Assembly: GCA_017893485.1 (NCBI GenBank)
Contig: CM030366.1
Location: 184,805,947-184,869,946 of the forward strand
Origin: Hemerocallis citrina
Lineage: Eukaryota; Streptophyta; Magnoliopsida; Asparagales; Asphodelaceae
Length of the DNA: 64,000 nt
Direction: 5' to 3'
Within the stretch, counting starts at the first letter, position 1; each line of letters opens with the position of its first letter. The notes under the pieces are model-generated. The model was not told the DNA's origin, made no database searches, and saw nothing but the letters and a program-made list of their open reading frames with translations. Below, in pieces: positions 41,564 to 52,242 of this stretch. Made by a program: the position numbers and the translations under genes.

Positions 41564-42661
41564 TTTTCTCCAAAATAACCCACTTTTTAAAAGTATTAAC
41601 CTAAATGACCCATTTTTGAAACTATTTACCAAATTGACCTACTCGCTATCTGTATCCCAGGTAGCGAGTGTAGTTGTATACATTTCAGATAGAAATTGTA
41701 TGTTCAAAATTTTTCTAAGTATTCATTTGAACTAGACTCCCTATCTTAGATAGCCAGTGTAGTTGTACTCATTTTTCAGAAAAAAATTTGAATATGAAAT
41801 GTATACAACTACACTCGCTATCTGAGATAGCGAGTCTATTTCAGATAGCATAGCTCATTTTTTTAGAGAACAATTGAACACGAAATGTATATAACTACAC
41901 ACGTGATCTCAGATAGCGAGTCTAGTTCAAATGAACTCACTATCTCATATAGCGAGTGTAGGTCTATACATTTCAGATAGAAATTTCAAGTTTAAAATTT
42001 TTCTAAAAAATGAGTACAACTACACTCGCTATTTGAAGTCAGCTGAACTAGACTCGCTATCTGAGATATCTAGTGTAATTATATACATTTCAGGTAGAAA
42101 TTGCATGTTTAAAATTTTTCTAAAAAATAAGAACAACTACACTCGCTATCTAAGATAGCAATGTCAGTTAAACTAGACTCGCTGGCAGAGATAACGAGTG
42201 TAGTTATATACATTTCAGGTAGATTTTGCATGTTCAAAATTTCTCTAAAAAATGAGTACCAATACACGACGTTAGTTGAACTAGACTCGCTATCTGAGAT
42301 TGCTAGTGTAGTTATATATATTTCAGATAGAAATTGCATGTTCAAAATTTCTCTAAAAAATGAGTACAACTACACTCGCTCAGATAGCGAGGTCAGTTGA
42401 ACTAAACTCGCTATCCAACTGACCTTGCTATCTGAGATAACGAGTGTAATCATATACATTTTAAACAGAAATTACATTTTAAAAATTTTTCTGAAAAATA
42501 AGTATACCTACACTTGCTATCTGAGATAACTGAGATAACCAACGAGTTCATTTGAACTAAAGGTGGCTATCTCAGATAGCGATTAGGTCAATTTGGTAAA
42601 TAGTTTCGAAAGTGGGTCAGTTTGGTAGATACTTTCAAAAAAGTGGGTCATTGTGGAAAAA
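41564..42661. mobile_element. Mutator-type TIR element with palindrome array (complete copy)
   Basis: The left end TTTTCTCCAAAATAACCCAC and the reverse complement of the right end TTTTTCCACAATGACCCAC open terminal inverted repeats of about 80-95 bp. Both continue with ACCCATTTTTGAAA / TTTACCAAATTGACC words and lead into CTCGCTATCTG. Between them lie about ten palindromes of the CTCGCTATCTGAGATAGCGA type in alternating orientation. It has no transposase. No convincing 9-bp TSD was recovered. The right end lies 184 bp before the ARO start codon. Confidence 0.75.
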
Positions 42662-42845
42662 TCCGTCCTCTCCCGGTGTCCACGGTCCAGTCCACCCAAC
42701 TTTATTATTATTTTTTTTTCTTCTTACCCTTCAACATATCCAAAAGAAAAGAAAAGACTTTCCACTCCCCCTACCCCGAAACCATCATCGTCCTCATCGT
42801 CGTTGTCGTCATCATCAAGATCCAATCCACCACCAAACCAAAGTC
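42662..42845 (+). promoter_or_regulatory. ARO 5' leader / proximal promoter squeezed between TIR element and start codon
   Basis: 184 bp rich in pyrimidines (TTTTTTTTTCTTCTTACCC, CACTCCCCCTACCCC), as in plant 5' leaders. No clear TATA box is seen. Upstream sequence is the TIR element and then 20 kb of retrotransposon, so any distal promoter elements are displaced or supplied by repeats. Confidence 0.45.
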
Positions 42846-44714
42846 ATGATGGGCGACGGCGTCAAGACCGTCCTAACACAACCCCTGATCCTCGCCGACC
42901 AAGTCTCCAAATCCGCCGCCGCCGCCATCACCTCCAGGCAAGAATGCCTCGAGCTCAAATTCAAATCCGACAAGCTCGCCTCCCTCCTCCGCCTCGCTGC
43001 CCGCCGCTCCGACCTCTACGACCGCCCCGCCCGCCGCATCATGGCCGACACCGAGCAGGCCCTCTCCAAAGCCCTCTCCCTCGTCTCCAAATGCCGCCCT
43101 TCCGGCGTCATGCGCTTCTTCACTCTCATCCCGTCCACCTCCTTCAAGAAAGTCTTCGTCCACCTCGACAACTCCATCGGCGACCTAGCCTGGCTTCTCC
43201 GCCTCTCTTCCAATGACGACGACGATGAAGACGAAGACGACGACGACGAAGACGATAATTACACGGGCGGCGGTGGAGGGCTTCCTCCCATCGCGCAGAA
43301 CGAGCCTATTCTCTTCCTCATCTGGCAGCACATCGCCACTTTGTTAAGCGGGAACCTCGATGCCAGGTCGGATGCTGCTGGCAGTCTGGTCTCACTTGCC
43401 AGAGACAACGAGAGGTTCGGCAAGTTGATTATTGAGGAGGACGGAGTGGGCCCGCTTCTGAGGCTGGTCAAGGATGGGCATGTTGATGGGCAGGAGAACG
43501 CTGCGAGGGCGATTGGGCTGCTGGGCCGGGACGAGGAGAGCGTGGAAAAGATGGTTCAGGCGGGGGTTTGTGCCACGTTTGCAAAGATTCTGAAGGAAGG
43601 GATGAAGATGAAGGTGCAGGCGATGGTGGCTTGGGCCGTGGCGGAGCTTGCAGGAAATCATCCTCCTTGTCAGGATGTGTTCCTTCAGCATAATGTGATT
43701 AGGCTGCTGGTTGGACACCTGGCGTTCGAGACGGTGGAGGAGCATAGCAAATACACGGTGGCGGCGATGCAGTCGGCGGCTCTGAAGGATCAGAATCCCG
43801 ACATGAAGAAGCATCCACAGGGGGGTCAGAACTTACAGATGCATAGTGTGATTCAGTCTGCTATCGCAGCAAAGTCTGATAGCCAGCAACAGCGAATATC
43901 GCTTCTGGGTAACAGTCATAACAACAGCAAGGGGAGAGAGCTTGAAGATCCAGCTACCAAGGCGGACATGAAGGCAAAGGCGGCCAAGGCACTGTGGCAG
44001 CTTGCCAAGGGCAACCCTGCCATCTGCAAGAGCATCACGGAATCCAAAGCGCTGTTATGCTTTGCTGTTTTGTTGGAGAAAGGGACTACTGATGAGGTGC
44101 GGTTGAATTCGGCTATGGCTGTGATGGAGATTGCCTGTGTGGCTGAGCTGGATACGGATCTCAGGCGGACTGCGTTCAAGCCCAATTCTCCAGCAGCGCG
44201 TGCGGTGATCGATCAGCTTGTATGTATTGTTGAGAGGGCAGGATATGGGGACCCACTTCTCGAGCCATGCGTTGTCGCATTGGGGTGTTTGTCCAGGATG
44301 TTTCGGGCTAGCGAAACACGAATCATAGCGCCTTTGGTTAGGTTGCTGGATGAGAGGGAGAACGGTATAACTAGAACCGCAGCGGTTGCTCTAACCAAGT
44401 TTGCGTGTAAGGAGAATCATTTGCACACTGATCATGCCAAGTCTATTATTAATGCCGGAGGGGCGAGGCATTTGGTACAGCTAGTGTATTTTGGGGATCA
44501 GACTCTGCAGGTTGCTGCCCTTACTTTGTTGTGCCATGTTGCCTATCATGTTCCGGAAAGCGAGGCATTGATGGAGGCTCATGTGGGGAGTGTGATGGAG
44601 TGGGCATCCAAGCAGGAGCATATGGTGCAAGACGCTATGTTGGATAGGCTGTTGACAGAAGCCAAGGGTAGAGTGGAGCTCTACAATTCCAAAAGTACAC
44701 GGGGATACCATTGA
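42846..44714 (+). CDS. ARO: ARMADILLO-REPEAT-ONLY (ARO) family protein
   Basis: A 622-residue uninterrupted frame resembles Arabidopsis ARO1-4 along its whole length. The N-terminal MMGDGVKTVLTQPLILADQV helix and KLASLLRLAARRSDLYDRP are typical. An acidic run (about residues 123-138) sits in the variable loop. Armadillo repeats follow, with ARDNERFGKLIIEEDGVGPL, ENAARAIGLLGRDEESVEKM and ICKSITESKALLCFAVLLEK, and the end is STRGYH. In Arabidopsis ARO proteins act in tip growth of pollen tubes and root hairs, linked to ROP GTPase signalling and actin. I choose ATG 42846 because the 78 codons upstream (from 42612) read into the TIR element and lack family features; ATG 42849 is an alternative. 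It is the only intact host gene here. Which of ARO1-4 it matches is not resolved. Confidence 0.93.
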   Translation: MMGDGVKTVLTQPLILADQVSKSAAAAITSRQECLELKFKSDKLASLLRLAARRSDLYDRPARRIMADTEQALSKALSLVSKCRPSGVMRFFTLIPSTSFKKVFVHLDNSIGDLAWLLRLSSNDDDDEDEDDDDEDDNYTGGGGGLPPIAQNEPILFLIWQHIATLLSGNLDARSDAAGSLVSLARDNERFGKLIIEEDGVGPLLRLVKDGHVDGQENAARAIGLLGRDEESVEKMVQAGVCATFAKILKEGMKMKVQAMVAWAVAELAGNHPPCQDVFLQHNVIRLLVGHLAFETVEEHSKYTVAAMQSAALKDQNPDMKKHPQGGQNLQMHSVIQSAIAAKSDSQQQRISLLGNSHNNSKGRELEDPATKADMKAKAAKALWQLAKGNPAICKSITESKALLCFAVLLEKGTTDEVRLNSAMAVMEIACVAELDTDLRRTAFKPNSPAARAVIDQLVCIVERAGYGDPLLEPCVVALGCLSRMFRASETRIIAPLVRLLDERENGITRTAAVALTKFACKENHLHTDHAKSIINAGGARHLVQLVYFGDQTLQVAALTLLCHVAYHVPESEALMEAHVGSVMEWASKQEHMVQDAMLDRLLTEAKGRVELYNSKSTRGYH

Positions 44715-45687
44715 AGTAGCCATGATAAAATAAAGGTCTATCGTTTCTCTCTCTCTTCAATATACATTCAAATTTGTAGACCAAATAAGCCATAGATAGT
44801 TTGAATTGTGTAGGTAATGTTCACAAATTTGTTTCTAATTCTAGACCGAATACGTGCAACTACTGTACTGGATATGGATGATCTTCCAATCAAAGACGTT
44901 GAAAGTAATTGGGTGGATGTGTACATTAAATCACAAGTGTTTTACTATATTCTTATGGTTATGGTAAATTCATCGTCGTATTGTTATAGTAAAATTGATA
45001 ATCAATGCAATTGTTAGGAGGGAGGGATGTATTAGGACTTGGGATGGAAGGATTGCATTGCATGTTTTGTATTCTCGGGTTGTATATTTTTTTTATGCGA
45101 TTACTTATTTTTCTTTCTTCAATTGCTCCAGTTACATACATGCATGATTCAAGTATAGCTTTATAGTCCTAAATTAAATTTTTTTTCTTCTTTTTCTTTA
45201 TGAGGTGTGTTTCCTTGTGATAGTTTTCGGGACTTATGCTAGAGGCAAATACAACGGAAACTTTGAAGTCTGTGTTTGGGAGTCTGCTTGTAAAAACTGC
45301 ATACTTTTACTATAACGCTAAGAACTTTGGTATTCTAGACAATGAGGAGGATTAGCTTCAGATGTTTTGCCATGTAAATTGCATGTGCATGTGTAAATTC
45401 AGATTATTTTTTTCCAGCCCATTGCAGCATATACCTGTTCTCGCATTACTTAGTGTTATAATAATAGAAAATAGCAGTTCACAAAAATAATTACTTGAAG
45501 ATACTTTCCATAATCTGATGACATTGCTTCTTTTTTGAAATCTAGCTTCCGAAGTGTTATTGTGCTTCTCATTAACTTGCAAACAGATAATATTAGAGAC
45601 TAGAGAAGTTGTGTGATAATTGCTGGCAGAAGTAATTAGCAAACAACTAAAGTAAAAGCATGTTGGACGTTTTTTTTTTAATAATAA
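44715..45687. other. ARO downstream region, no gene recognised
   Basis: AT-rich sequence after the ARO stop. Short open frames exist on both strands but have no recognisable features. The ARO 3' untranslated region and terminator presumably lie in the first few hundred bases. A T run at 45672-45679 precedes the Helitron. Confidence 0.5.
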
Positions 45688-46032
45688 TCTATACTATTAT
45701 TAAGCAAAGCCCCATTTTGACGGCTTTTTACTATCATGCCCTCATAAACATAATGTGCTTTAAAAAAATGTAGGGTTAATTTTGTCAAATTTTACCCTCA
45801 ACCCTACACAAACAGAGGTCACAAACGTAATTTTCACTTAAATCAAACTCTCTCTCTCTCTCTCTCTCAAAAAAAAAAAAAATCTCCCCTTCCGTCGATT
45901 CCTCTCCCTCTCTCTCAAAATTCCCACTGCCTCTCTCTCTCCTCATCCCCCATCGATTCATCTTACTCCCGATCCGTCCTCAAACCCTCCTCACCAGAAT
46001 TAGGAATATTGCTCAAATCTCAACCGATCGCC

Positions 46033-46179
46033 ATGGGAAAGTTGTACCCTAATGTCAGCGAAGAGTACTTGAAAGTTGTCGACAAATGCAAGAAGCAGCT
46101 CCGTGGATTCATCGCCGAAAAGAAGTGCGCTCCTCATAATACCATAAGGAAATGTTCAGAAATGGGTTTCTTGATCTGA
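46033..46179 (+). pseudogene. Captured ascorbate peroxidase exon 1 fragment
   Basis: The frame [20 protein letters not shown], then [14 protein letters not shown], matches the N-terminus of cytosolic ascorbate peroxidase (family pattern MGK.YP.VS.EY.KAV.K...[12 protein letters not shown]). After Pro it departs to NTIRKCS and stops at 46177 inside the next captured fragment. The active-site Arg/His region that would follow is absent. The CT-rich sequence at 45850-45960 may be its 5' leader. Confidence 0.85.
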
Positions 46180-46358
46180 TGAAGGTCAAGGTGGTTGCTC
46201 GCCATTTTAGTTATAGAACTCTCTTTCATACCATTTTGATTCTGGCCTTTCTGCTTCCCTTTGTGTTTATTCTTACGGCGCTTATTACTCTTGAAGGGTT
46301 CAACAATTGCTCCACTTTTGGTAAGATCTTCTTTTTAATTTGTGTGTGGATAGTTTGA
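46152..46358 (+). pseudogene. Captured GAUT13/14-like galacturonosyltransferase exon 1 fragment
   Basis: From [20 protein letters not shown] the frame continues FHTILILAFLLPFVFILTAL and ITLEGFNNCSTF. This is the N-terminal cytoplasmic tail and signal-anchor helix of GAUT13/14-type Golgi glycosyltransferases (pectin synthesis). A GTAAGATC donor follows at 46321, the natural exon end; translation beyond it is intron. No catalytic part is present. The upstream residues MFRN belong to the junction, not to GAUT. Confidence 0.85.
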
Positions 46359-47537
46359 TGTGTTTTATTTAATGGGTAGTTTAGTGATTCGTGTATGGAT
46401 TAGGGATTGTAGTCTTGGTCTTGATAATAGTTTATTTGAATTTTTGATAGATGTATGGTTGCTTTGAATATGATGAATAATTATGTTAAAATTGGCTTGA
46501 TTGATGTTTCCTATTGCACCACTTGACTATACATTCAAACCTAAAACTTGAGTGAGGAGTTCCAAGTTGTAACTTGGACATATGATACATATAGGTAATT
46601 TTTAAGTGGAGTGCCCATTTCTCCATTTTGGGTTTAATGTTGTGGGTAGTTTAGTAAATTGTGTAACAATTAGGGATTGTACTGTTTCTGTTGAAAAGAA
46701 TTTGGTTGGATTGAGTTTGATTCAAAGTTTTAGTAGATGTATGATTGTCTTGATTGTCCCAAAGCTTTAGTAGATGTATCCCAAAGGTTTAGTAGAATGT
46801 GATGAACAATTTTGTTAATATTGACTTGATTGATGTTTCCTGTTAATACTTTACCTCAAAAGTTGAGGTAGAGGAAGCTTTAGACAAGATTTGGTCTAGT
46901 TGGAGTTTTGATACCTAGAATTTATCTGAACTTCGAGGCTAGATTACTGGAGGTAACTTAATTATAGAGTATGATCCAAATAGATGAAAGTTTAGATAAT
47001 TACAGGTGAACAAGTCATCTCCATTGACCTCTAAGTGCCCTACTTAAACCTCCATATCCAGATGTATGGAATAGGTACAAGGAAATTCACTAATATATTG
47101 TATAGGTTGATCCATAATTTTCAAGCTTATTCTAACATGAACACACACAGATTTTGCTTGATAAAGTTGGAGAATGTAAAAGGGCAAGCTTTGATAATAA
47201 AAATATTTATTACGTATGCATAGACATTATTTACACGAATTACTGATAACCAAGATGTTTGGTTTCAATTTTTTTTTAATAATGAAACCAAAATCTGTTA
47301 ATTGTTATTCTCCACTTCGTGATCATTAACATATGAGGTTCACTATGTGCAAAACTGCTCTTAATCTCTTCACCAAATTTGTTTAAGAGGAAGGGGAAAA
47401 TGTCATTGAAGTATGTTAGTTATGTTATGACGAGCGGTGAGGTATAAGTGGGATCTGTCATTGTTAAAGATTTAGCGGTAGGGTAAAGCCAACATTGCTG
47501 AGCTGCTCAGTGGCATGGGATGTAGTCGCAATAAAAC

Positions 47538-47780
47538 ATGCGATGGTTTGAAACAAATGGGTGTTTATCACTAATTGAACCAACAGAAAGCTATACAAAA
47601 AGGACTGATGAGGTCATTAGTTCAGGGATTTCTGCTCGGAAAAGGAGAGTAAATACCATAAGGAAATGTTCAAGTAATAGTGGACATATGAGAGGGATGG
47701 ATGAAGGGAAGAGGCGGTTGTTGAGAAAGGGAAGGAAGTGGAGGAAGTTGCAGTTGAGAATGAAGAAGATGAATGAATGA
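47538..47780 (+). pseudogene. Unrecognised open frame in Helitron 1
   Basis: An 80-codon frame with a basic C-terminal half (MDEGKRRLLRKGRKWRKLQL). It contains NTIRKCS encoded by the same 21 bases found at the APX/GAUT junction. It may be part of a third captured gene. I do not recognise the family and it may not be expressed. Confidence 0.3.
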
Positions 47781-48629
47781 GATTTTTAGTTCATGTGAGT
47801 GTAAATTTAGATTGTAGTTTCAAGGGTGCAGTTCTAATTTTCAAGTGTTTGATTAGAATGGTTGTAACTTTTGTGGGTTTTGGTTTTTGAAGCAATGTCA
47901 CTCCATTTCTTATTCCTTCAGTTTCTGTTCTGTGGGGTTTGATAATGATTATTGTTGAAAAATTTTGTATTTGGCTTTCTGTCGAAAAATAACACCTGCA
48001 ATATATGTTTTTTTAAGGCTTAAGTATAATTCCTATGAAAGATGTTAGCGATAATATCTGTAGATAACCAATCATTTAATTTCAATTACTCATTTTAAAA
48101 TAGGTTAACCTTTATTTATTCAATTGTTGTTAGTTATCATAATATTTTTAAAGTTTAAATTTATTTATGATATAATTATTTATAAAAATGTTATTCATAT
48201 AAAATAAAAATTAGTATTATCTCTAATATCTAATATTATAACGGGAAAAGGTTTAGTGTAATTTGTTAATCTATTAACCCATGTGACGCACGTATATAAT
48301 TAATATGAAGGAGGTTTTAGTTCGAGTTCTCACTACGTCAAAGTTTGTATATTTTAAAAAAAATTAGTAAGACATGCATTCTCCGTACATAACTAATATA
48401 AAAAAAGATATCAGGTTCGAGATTAGATTATGTTGAATTTTTTACTTTAAAAAATATTTTTTTTATTAAAACGTGCATTGCACGTGTAAATTAATTGCAC
48501 GTTTAAATTACTAGACGTGCATCATACGTGCATTATACTAAAAGAAAATCGCACGTGCATTATAGACCTGCCCCTTCCTTAAAATCCTACACACCTTTAT
48601 AGACGTGTATCGCACGTGCATTATACTAG

Positions 48630-49781
48630 TACTGATTATATAAAGTCCAATCAAGTGTGGACAGCCACGGTTGATGGTTTTCCAGCAACGAAGAAGCTGT
48701 AAACAATACAACTTTTAATATTATTCATTCCAAAGTGATGATCTCTTCAGTTTCTCCTTAAATCTGCTGGTGGTACCCAAAACCATTATGTAAATCACGG
48801 GTTGAATAGTATAATTGTGCAGAAATAATTTTTTTTTCAAATTCTTAATGTAAGAAGATAGAGTTAGAAAAAATAAATACAGTAAAGATGCGAGACACAA
48901 CAATTTAAGTGGTTGGACCTCTAGATTTAATCCACTATCCCTACCTACAACAATTCTCCGCCACAGCGTTCCACTATACTTAAACACCGTATAATGAGTT
49001 GTTGGTATTCAAGCCGAGATTCCTCTTACACTTACAAGACTTCTATATAATCTTGTAAACTGTTTCAATCCAAAGCTAAAAGAAAGTGAAATAGCAAAAT
49101 CGACGTCTTGACCAAGAATAACAATAAAAGCACTATTCTCTCTTGATCTTTGGCAAAATGATAAATTCTAAAGTATAAGAATCAAAAGTCAAAAGAGATG
49201 AAGAAAAATACTATTGATCCCCATCTATAATAAGAAATCTGAATATTTATTTTGAAAAGAAAATATTTATTCTGTTTTTTGAACTGACAGTCGACTGTAA
49301 ATGTCCACAGTCGATCATCAATTAATCTCAAGAAAGTCGAGAGAATTCGACTGTCGACCTTTTAGTTTGACAATCGACTGTGAAACCATGCGATCAACAA
49401 TTAGTTCAGAAATAGTAATCTTTCGGAGAGTTAATAATGTATCTTTCTGGACCTATCATTTGTCAATGATATGTTTACATAATTATTCTTCACAAAAAAA
49501 GCAGTAAAATATCGGTGAAGCCCTAACTTCTTAAGGATCAATCACATCTTTCTTATTGATTAATCTTTTTCGATATTTACAATCTTTCATATTTTTGTGT
49601 TTTTTTTTCTTTTACTTTGATTATGAAGATCTTGAGATTTATTTGAATTTATTTTTACATTGCCTATAAAGATCTTAGATGAAAAATCATTAAATACATT
49701 AAATACATGTGTATATTTTTTGTACACATCAAATATAGAGTCGACAAATTAGCGAGTCTTGCTCAGAACTAGTTTGGACAC
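48630..49781. other. AT-rich repeat-like region, possible copia LTR fragment
   Basis: No gene is supported. 48900-49130 (ACAACAATTTAAGTGGTTGG, TTGTAAACTGTTTCAATCC) has the look of a copia LTR. A cluster of GTCGAC-related words lies at 49289-49385: CAGTCGACTG, CAGTCGATC, TCGACTGTCGACC, CAATCGACTG. Boundaries are not clear. Confidence 0.35.
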
Positions 49782-50350
49782 TGATGCGGTTTGTTTTTGG
49801 GGGGTGGCTGCACCAGGTGTGAGTTCTTCTCGATTTGTATTTTTGGCGGAAGCTTTGGTGCGGACGGTGGCCACGACCCTCAGCCGGGCTACGGTTCGGG
49901 AGTAGGCGGGAGTGAGGTGGAGACTGGATGCTCGGCTCGGATCTAGAGGCTCGGCTCGGATCTGGAGGCTCGGATCCAGAGGTCTCATGTACCTGCACTC
50001 GGTCTAGAAACACCGGGGTTGGTCCCGGTGGCAGACCCTCCGACGATCTAGTCAGCTACTGAACGAGAGTAATAGTAACTAGAGTTCGAGAGGGAAAAGA
50101 TTGATTACCTTGTGAAGGGGTAGAGGGTCTGGTAGTTATAGAAGAAGCCAACCGGGTCTGGACCCGTTTGAGGCCGGGTCTGGACCCGGTTGCCCGTGGG
50201 CCTGGCGTGGCAGAAACCCAAGCGGTATAGGGCTGATGTGGCACAGGCTCGAGGTGGTTTAGGGCTGACGTAGCGGAGACCTGGGTGGTTTTCAGGCTGA
50301 CGTGGCAGATCCGGATGATCCAGCGATGAACGCTCTTGGAGGGGATCCTG
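49782..50350 (-). repeat. Tat-type LTR fragment
   Basis: It starts TGATGCGGTTTGTTTTTGGG (plus strand) and shares CACCAGGTGTGAGTTC, GAAACACCGGGGTT and CAGACCCTCCGACGATCTAG with the outer element LTRs. It also has GGGAAAAGATTGATTACC. It is diverged and cut on its right. A short direct repeat GAGGCTCGG(C/A)TCGGATCTGG lies near 49950. Confidence 0.7.
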
Positions 50351-51549
50351 TGGTTCAGGAGGGACTACGTCATCTGACCCATATCAGACACTATTGGGTC
50401 GTAGCCAGGAACTTATACCAAGTGGGACCAAAAGTCAATAATATTAACATATACGGAATTTTTAATATCAGGTGTTACAAAATATGTAAATCGAAATCAT
50501 CCCCCCAAAAGTATTCTTCTGATTTTGAAAGGGGTAAGCAAAATAAACTCAATTGCGAAGTGCCCAAAGAAAAGAATGAAAAAAAAGGTCACAAAGCATT
50601 CACCTGATGGGCTATCTCATATACGTGCCAAACTTTTTGCCATAAACTCCTCACAAAATTTTATTGTACAAAAACAATCTATACTCCGTATATAATTAGC
50701 ACTGGAACCTAGAAGTTTATGTGTATAAGGATAGTAATATGGATAAAAATCGTGGCTGATCTCCACCGATCGATTCCAGTACGAATCACAAAGTAACAGA
50801 CTGGGCTCAACACCAACTTCTCTGCTGGTCCAGGCCAGATAGCTCTACGGACCTTCCGTAGGCTCATTTGTGCACCCGAATAAATCATCTGCCGTTTGCG
50901 CCAGACGCTTCATCGGTTACATCGTAACCGCACCCTAAAATTAAGGATCTGGTCAATTCCAAATCCGATATTAAGAGGATTCCAATACCGTCCCGGGATC
51001 TCTCCATAACGGATTTCTCTCCAGACTTATAAATACAGCATCTATTGTCCATTTAAAGGGTAATCACTTATTTTGCTACATAATCTCTTCCACTAAATTA
51101 CTGTCTTCTGACTTAATCATCGGATGGTCTGCCGTCGGGAATACTCGTGCTGTTTCAGGCTTCTTTTTGCAGGTCGACGAGTCAACTGCCTCCCAACCAA
51201 TTCACTCAACACTCCGTCAGACCCAGAACGAAGGTCAGACTGTTTTCCTGAATATAAGAACTTACATTATCTGTTGCTCCTACACTCTAAAAATAACCAC
51301 AAAGATATGTTACAAAAATTGTGGTGGGGCCCTGGCCCCCGTCGGCCCAAGCATAGCTACGCCCCTGAATCATAGACTATAATTGATCAAATAATTTTTG
51401 TCTACATTCGGAGCCTTGACGGGCCGGCTAACAGTTGAGCTCTCAACTGTAAGGAGAATGAGAAATTACAGGGGAGAATAATTAGAGGAGATACATCACA
51501 TGTCACCACTTAATTACCACTAGCAAATCATTAAGAAATTTTCGGACAG

Positions 51550-51589
<40 letters not shown>
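50351..51589 (+). repeat. Second LTR-like fragment (plus orientation) and unassigned DNA
   Basis: About 51026-51180 (TTATAAATACAGCATC, GGGTAATCACTTATTTTGC, TCATCGGATGGTCTGCC, GTCGGGAATACTCGTGCTG) follows the same plan as the LTR at 4669-5231, so it is a distant Tat-type LTR end. The rest shows no gene. GGGGCCCTGGCCCCCGTCGG near 51328 is a short GC-rich inverted word. An (ATA)n tract at 51552-51589 borders Helitron 2. Confidence 0.4.
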
Positions 51590-51590
<1 letters not shown>

Positions 51591-52242
51591 CTATACTATT
51601 ATTAAGCAAAGCCCTATTTTAGCGGCTTTTTACTATCATGCCTCTCTCAACATAAAAATCTTAAAAAAAAATATAAGGTTAAATCTGTAATTTACAAAGC
51701 TCTATATATAAGGTTAAAAAAAATAATTTTTATCTTCCCCGGGTTCCCCCCAGGCCCTAAATCCAATAGGCAATAAATTACCATCAGTTGATTTCATCAC
51801 TTCATTCATCTTCCCCCAAAAAATTAATACCCCAAACTCTCCATCTTCCCTAAACGGCCAAACTTAACTCTCCAATCTCCATCCATCCATCCTCATTCTT
51901 CACTCTTCGGAATCTTCACGCCTCCGGCCTCTCCATCTTCCCCAAAAATATTAAATATGGTAATATGTATATATTTGTACCTAGATACTCTCCACTCTCT
52001 ACTCTCCATCTTCCCCTTTCTTTAATACTTTCCGTCTCTTTCTCTCATTCTCACCAGAAAAAGAAAACCCATCTTTTTTAGCTTTCGATTGAAACAGCAC
52101 TCCTCAGCTTCCATCAAAGCTACGGTTTTGATGCATTCCTCTCAGATCTGAAGCTAAGGTGAGCTTCCCGAACCTCAGAACTCGAATCTTTATGGCCCTT
52201 TTCATGACTTCTTGATGTGATTTTAGGGTTTTAGTTTGAGAG

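Larger units (their letters stand above)
21476..42165. repeat. Tandem segmental duplication, copy 2, split by the nested retrotransposons
   Basis: Two parts, 21476-21677 and 41324-42165, together align to 20389-21475 with small indels. The break coincides exactly with the outer element and its 5-bp target duplication (CTAGT at 21673-21677 and 41319-41323). The original copy must therefore have existed before the Tat-like insertion. Confidence 0.85.
45688..48629 (+). mobile_element. Helitron 1 (2,942 bp) with APX and GAUT13/14-like fragments
   Basis: The 5' end TCTATACTATTATTAAGC follows an A, and the 3' end CACGTGCATTATACTAG is followed by T. This gives the A|TC...CTAG|T structure of plant Helitrons. 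ACGTGTATCGCACGT, an imperfect 6-bp-stem hairpin, lies 11 bases from the end. Helitron 2 has the same ends. There is no Rep/helicase, so it is non-autonomous. It holds first-exon fragments of two plant genes near its 5' end. A second terminus-like set (ACGTGCATTGCACGTGTAAA and CATACGTGCATTATACTA) lies at 48475-48540. Confidence 0.85.

Noticed and set aside
41555..42670. 9-bp TSD for the TIR/palindrome element
   Set aside because: The flanking 9-mers (TCTCCTCAA / TCCGTCCTC and shifts) match at only about half the positions.
42653..43216. Pro/Arg/Ser-rich 187-codon frame over the ARO start
   Set aside because: Out-of-frame reading of ARO; ARO itself matches its family in the other frame.
51328..51360. 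GGGGCCCTGGCCCCC as a MITE end
   Set aside because: Only one short inverted word, with no second terminus found.
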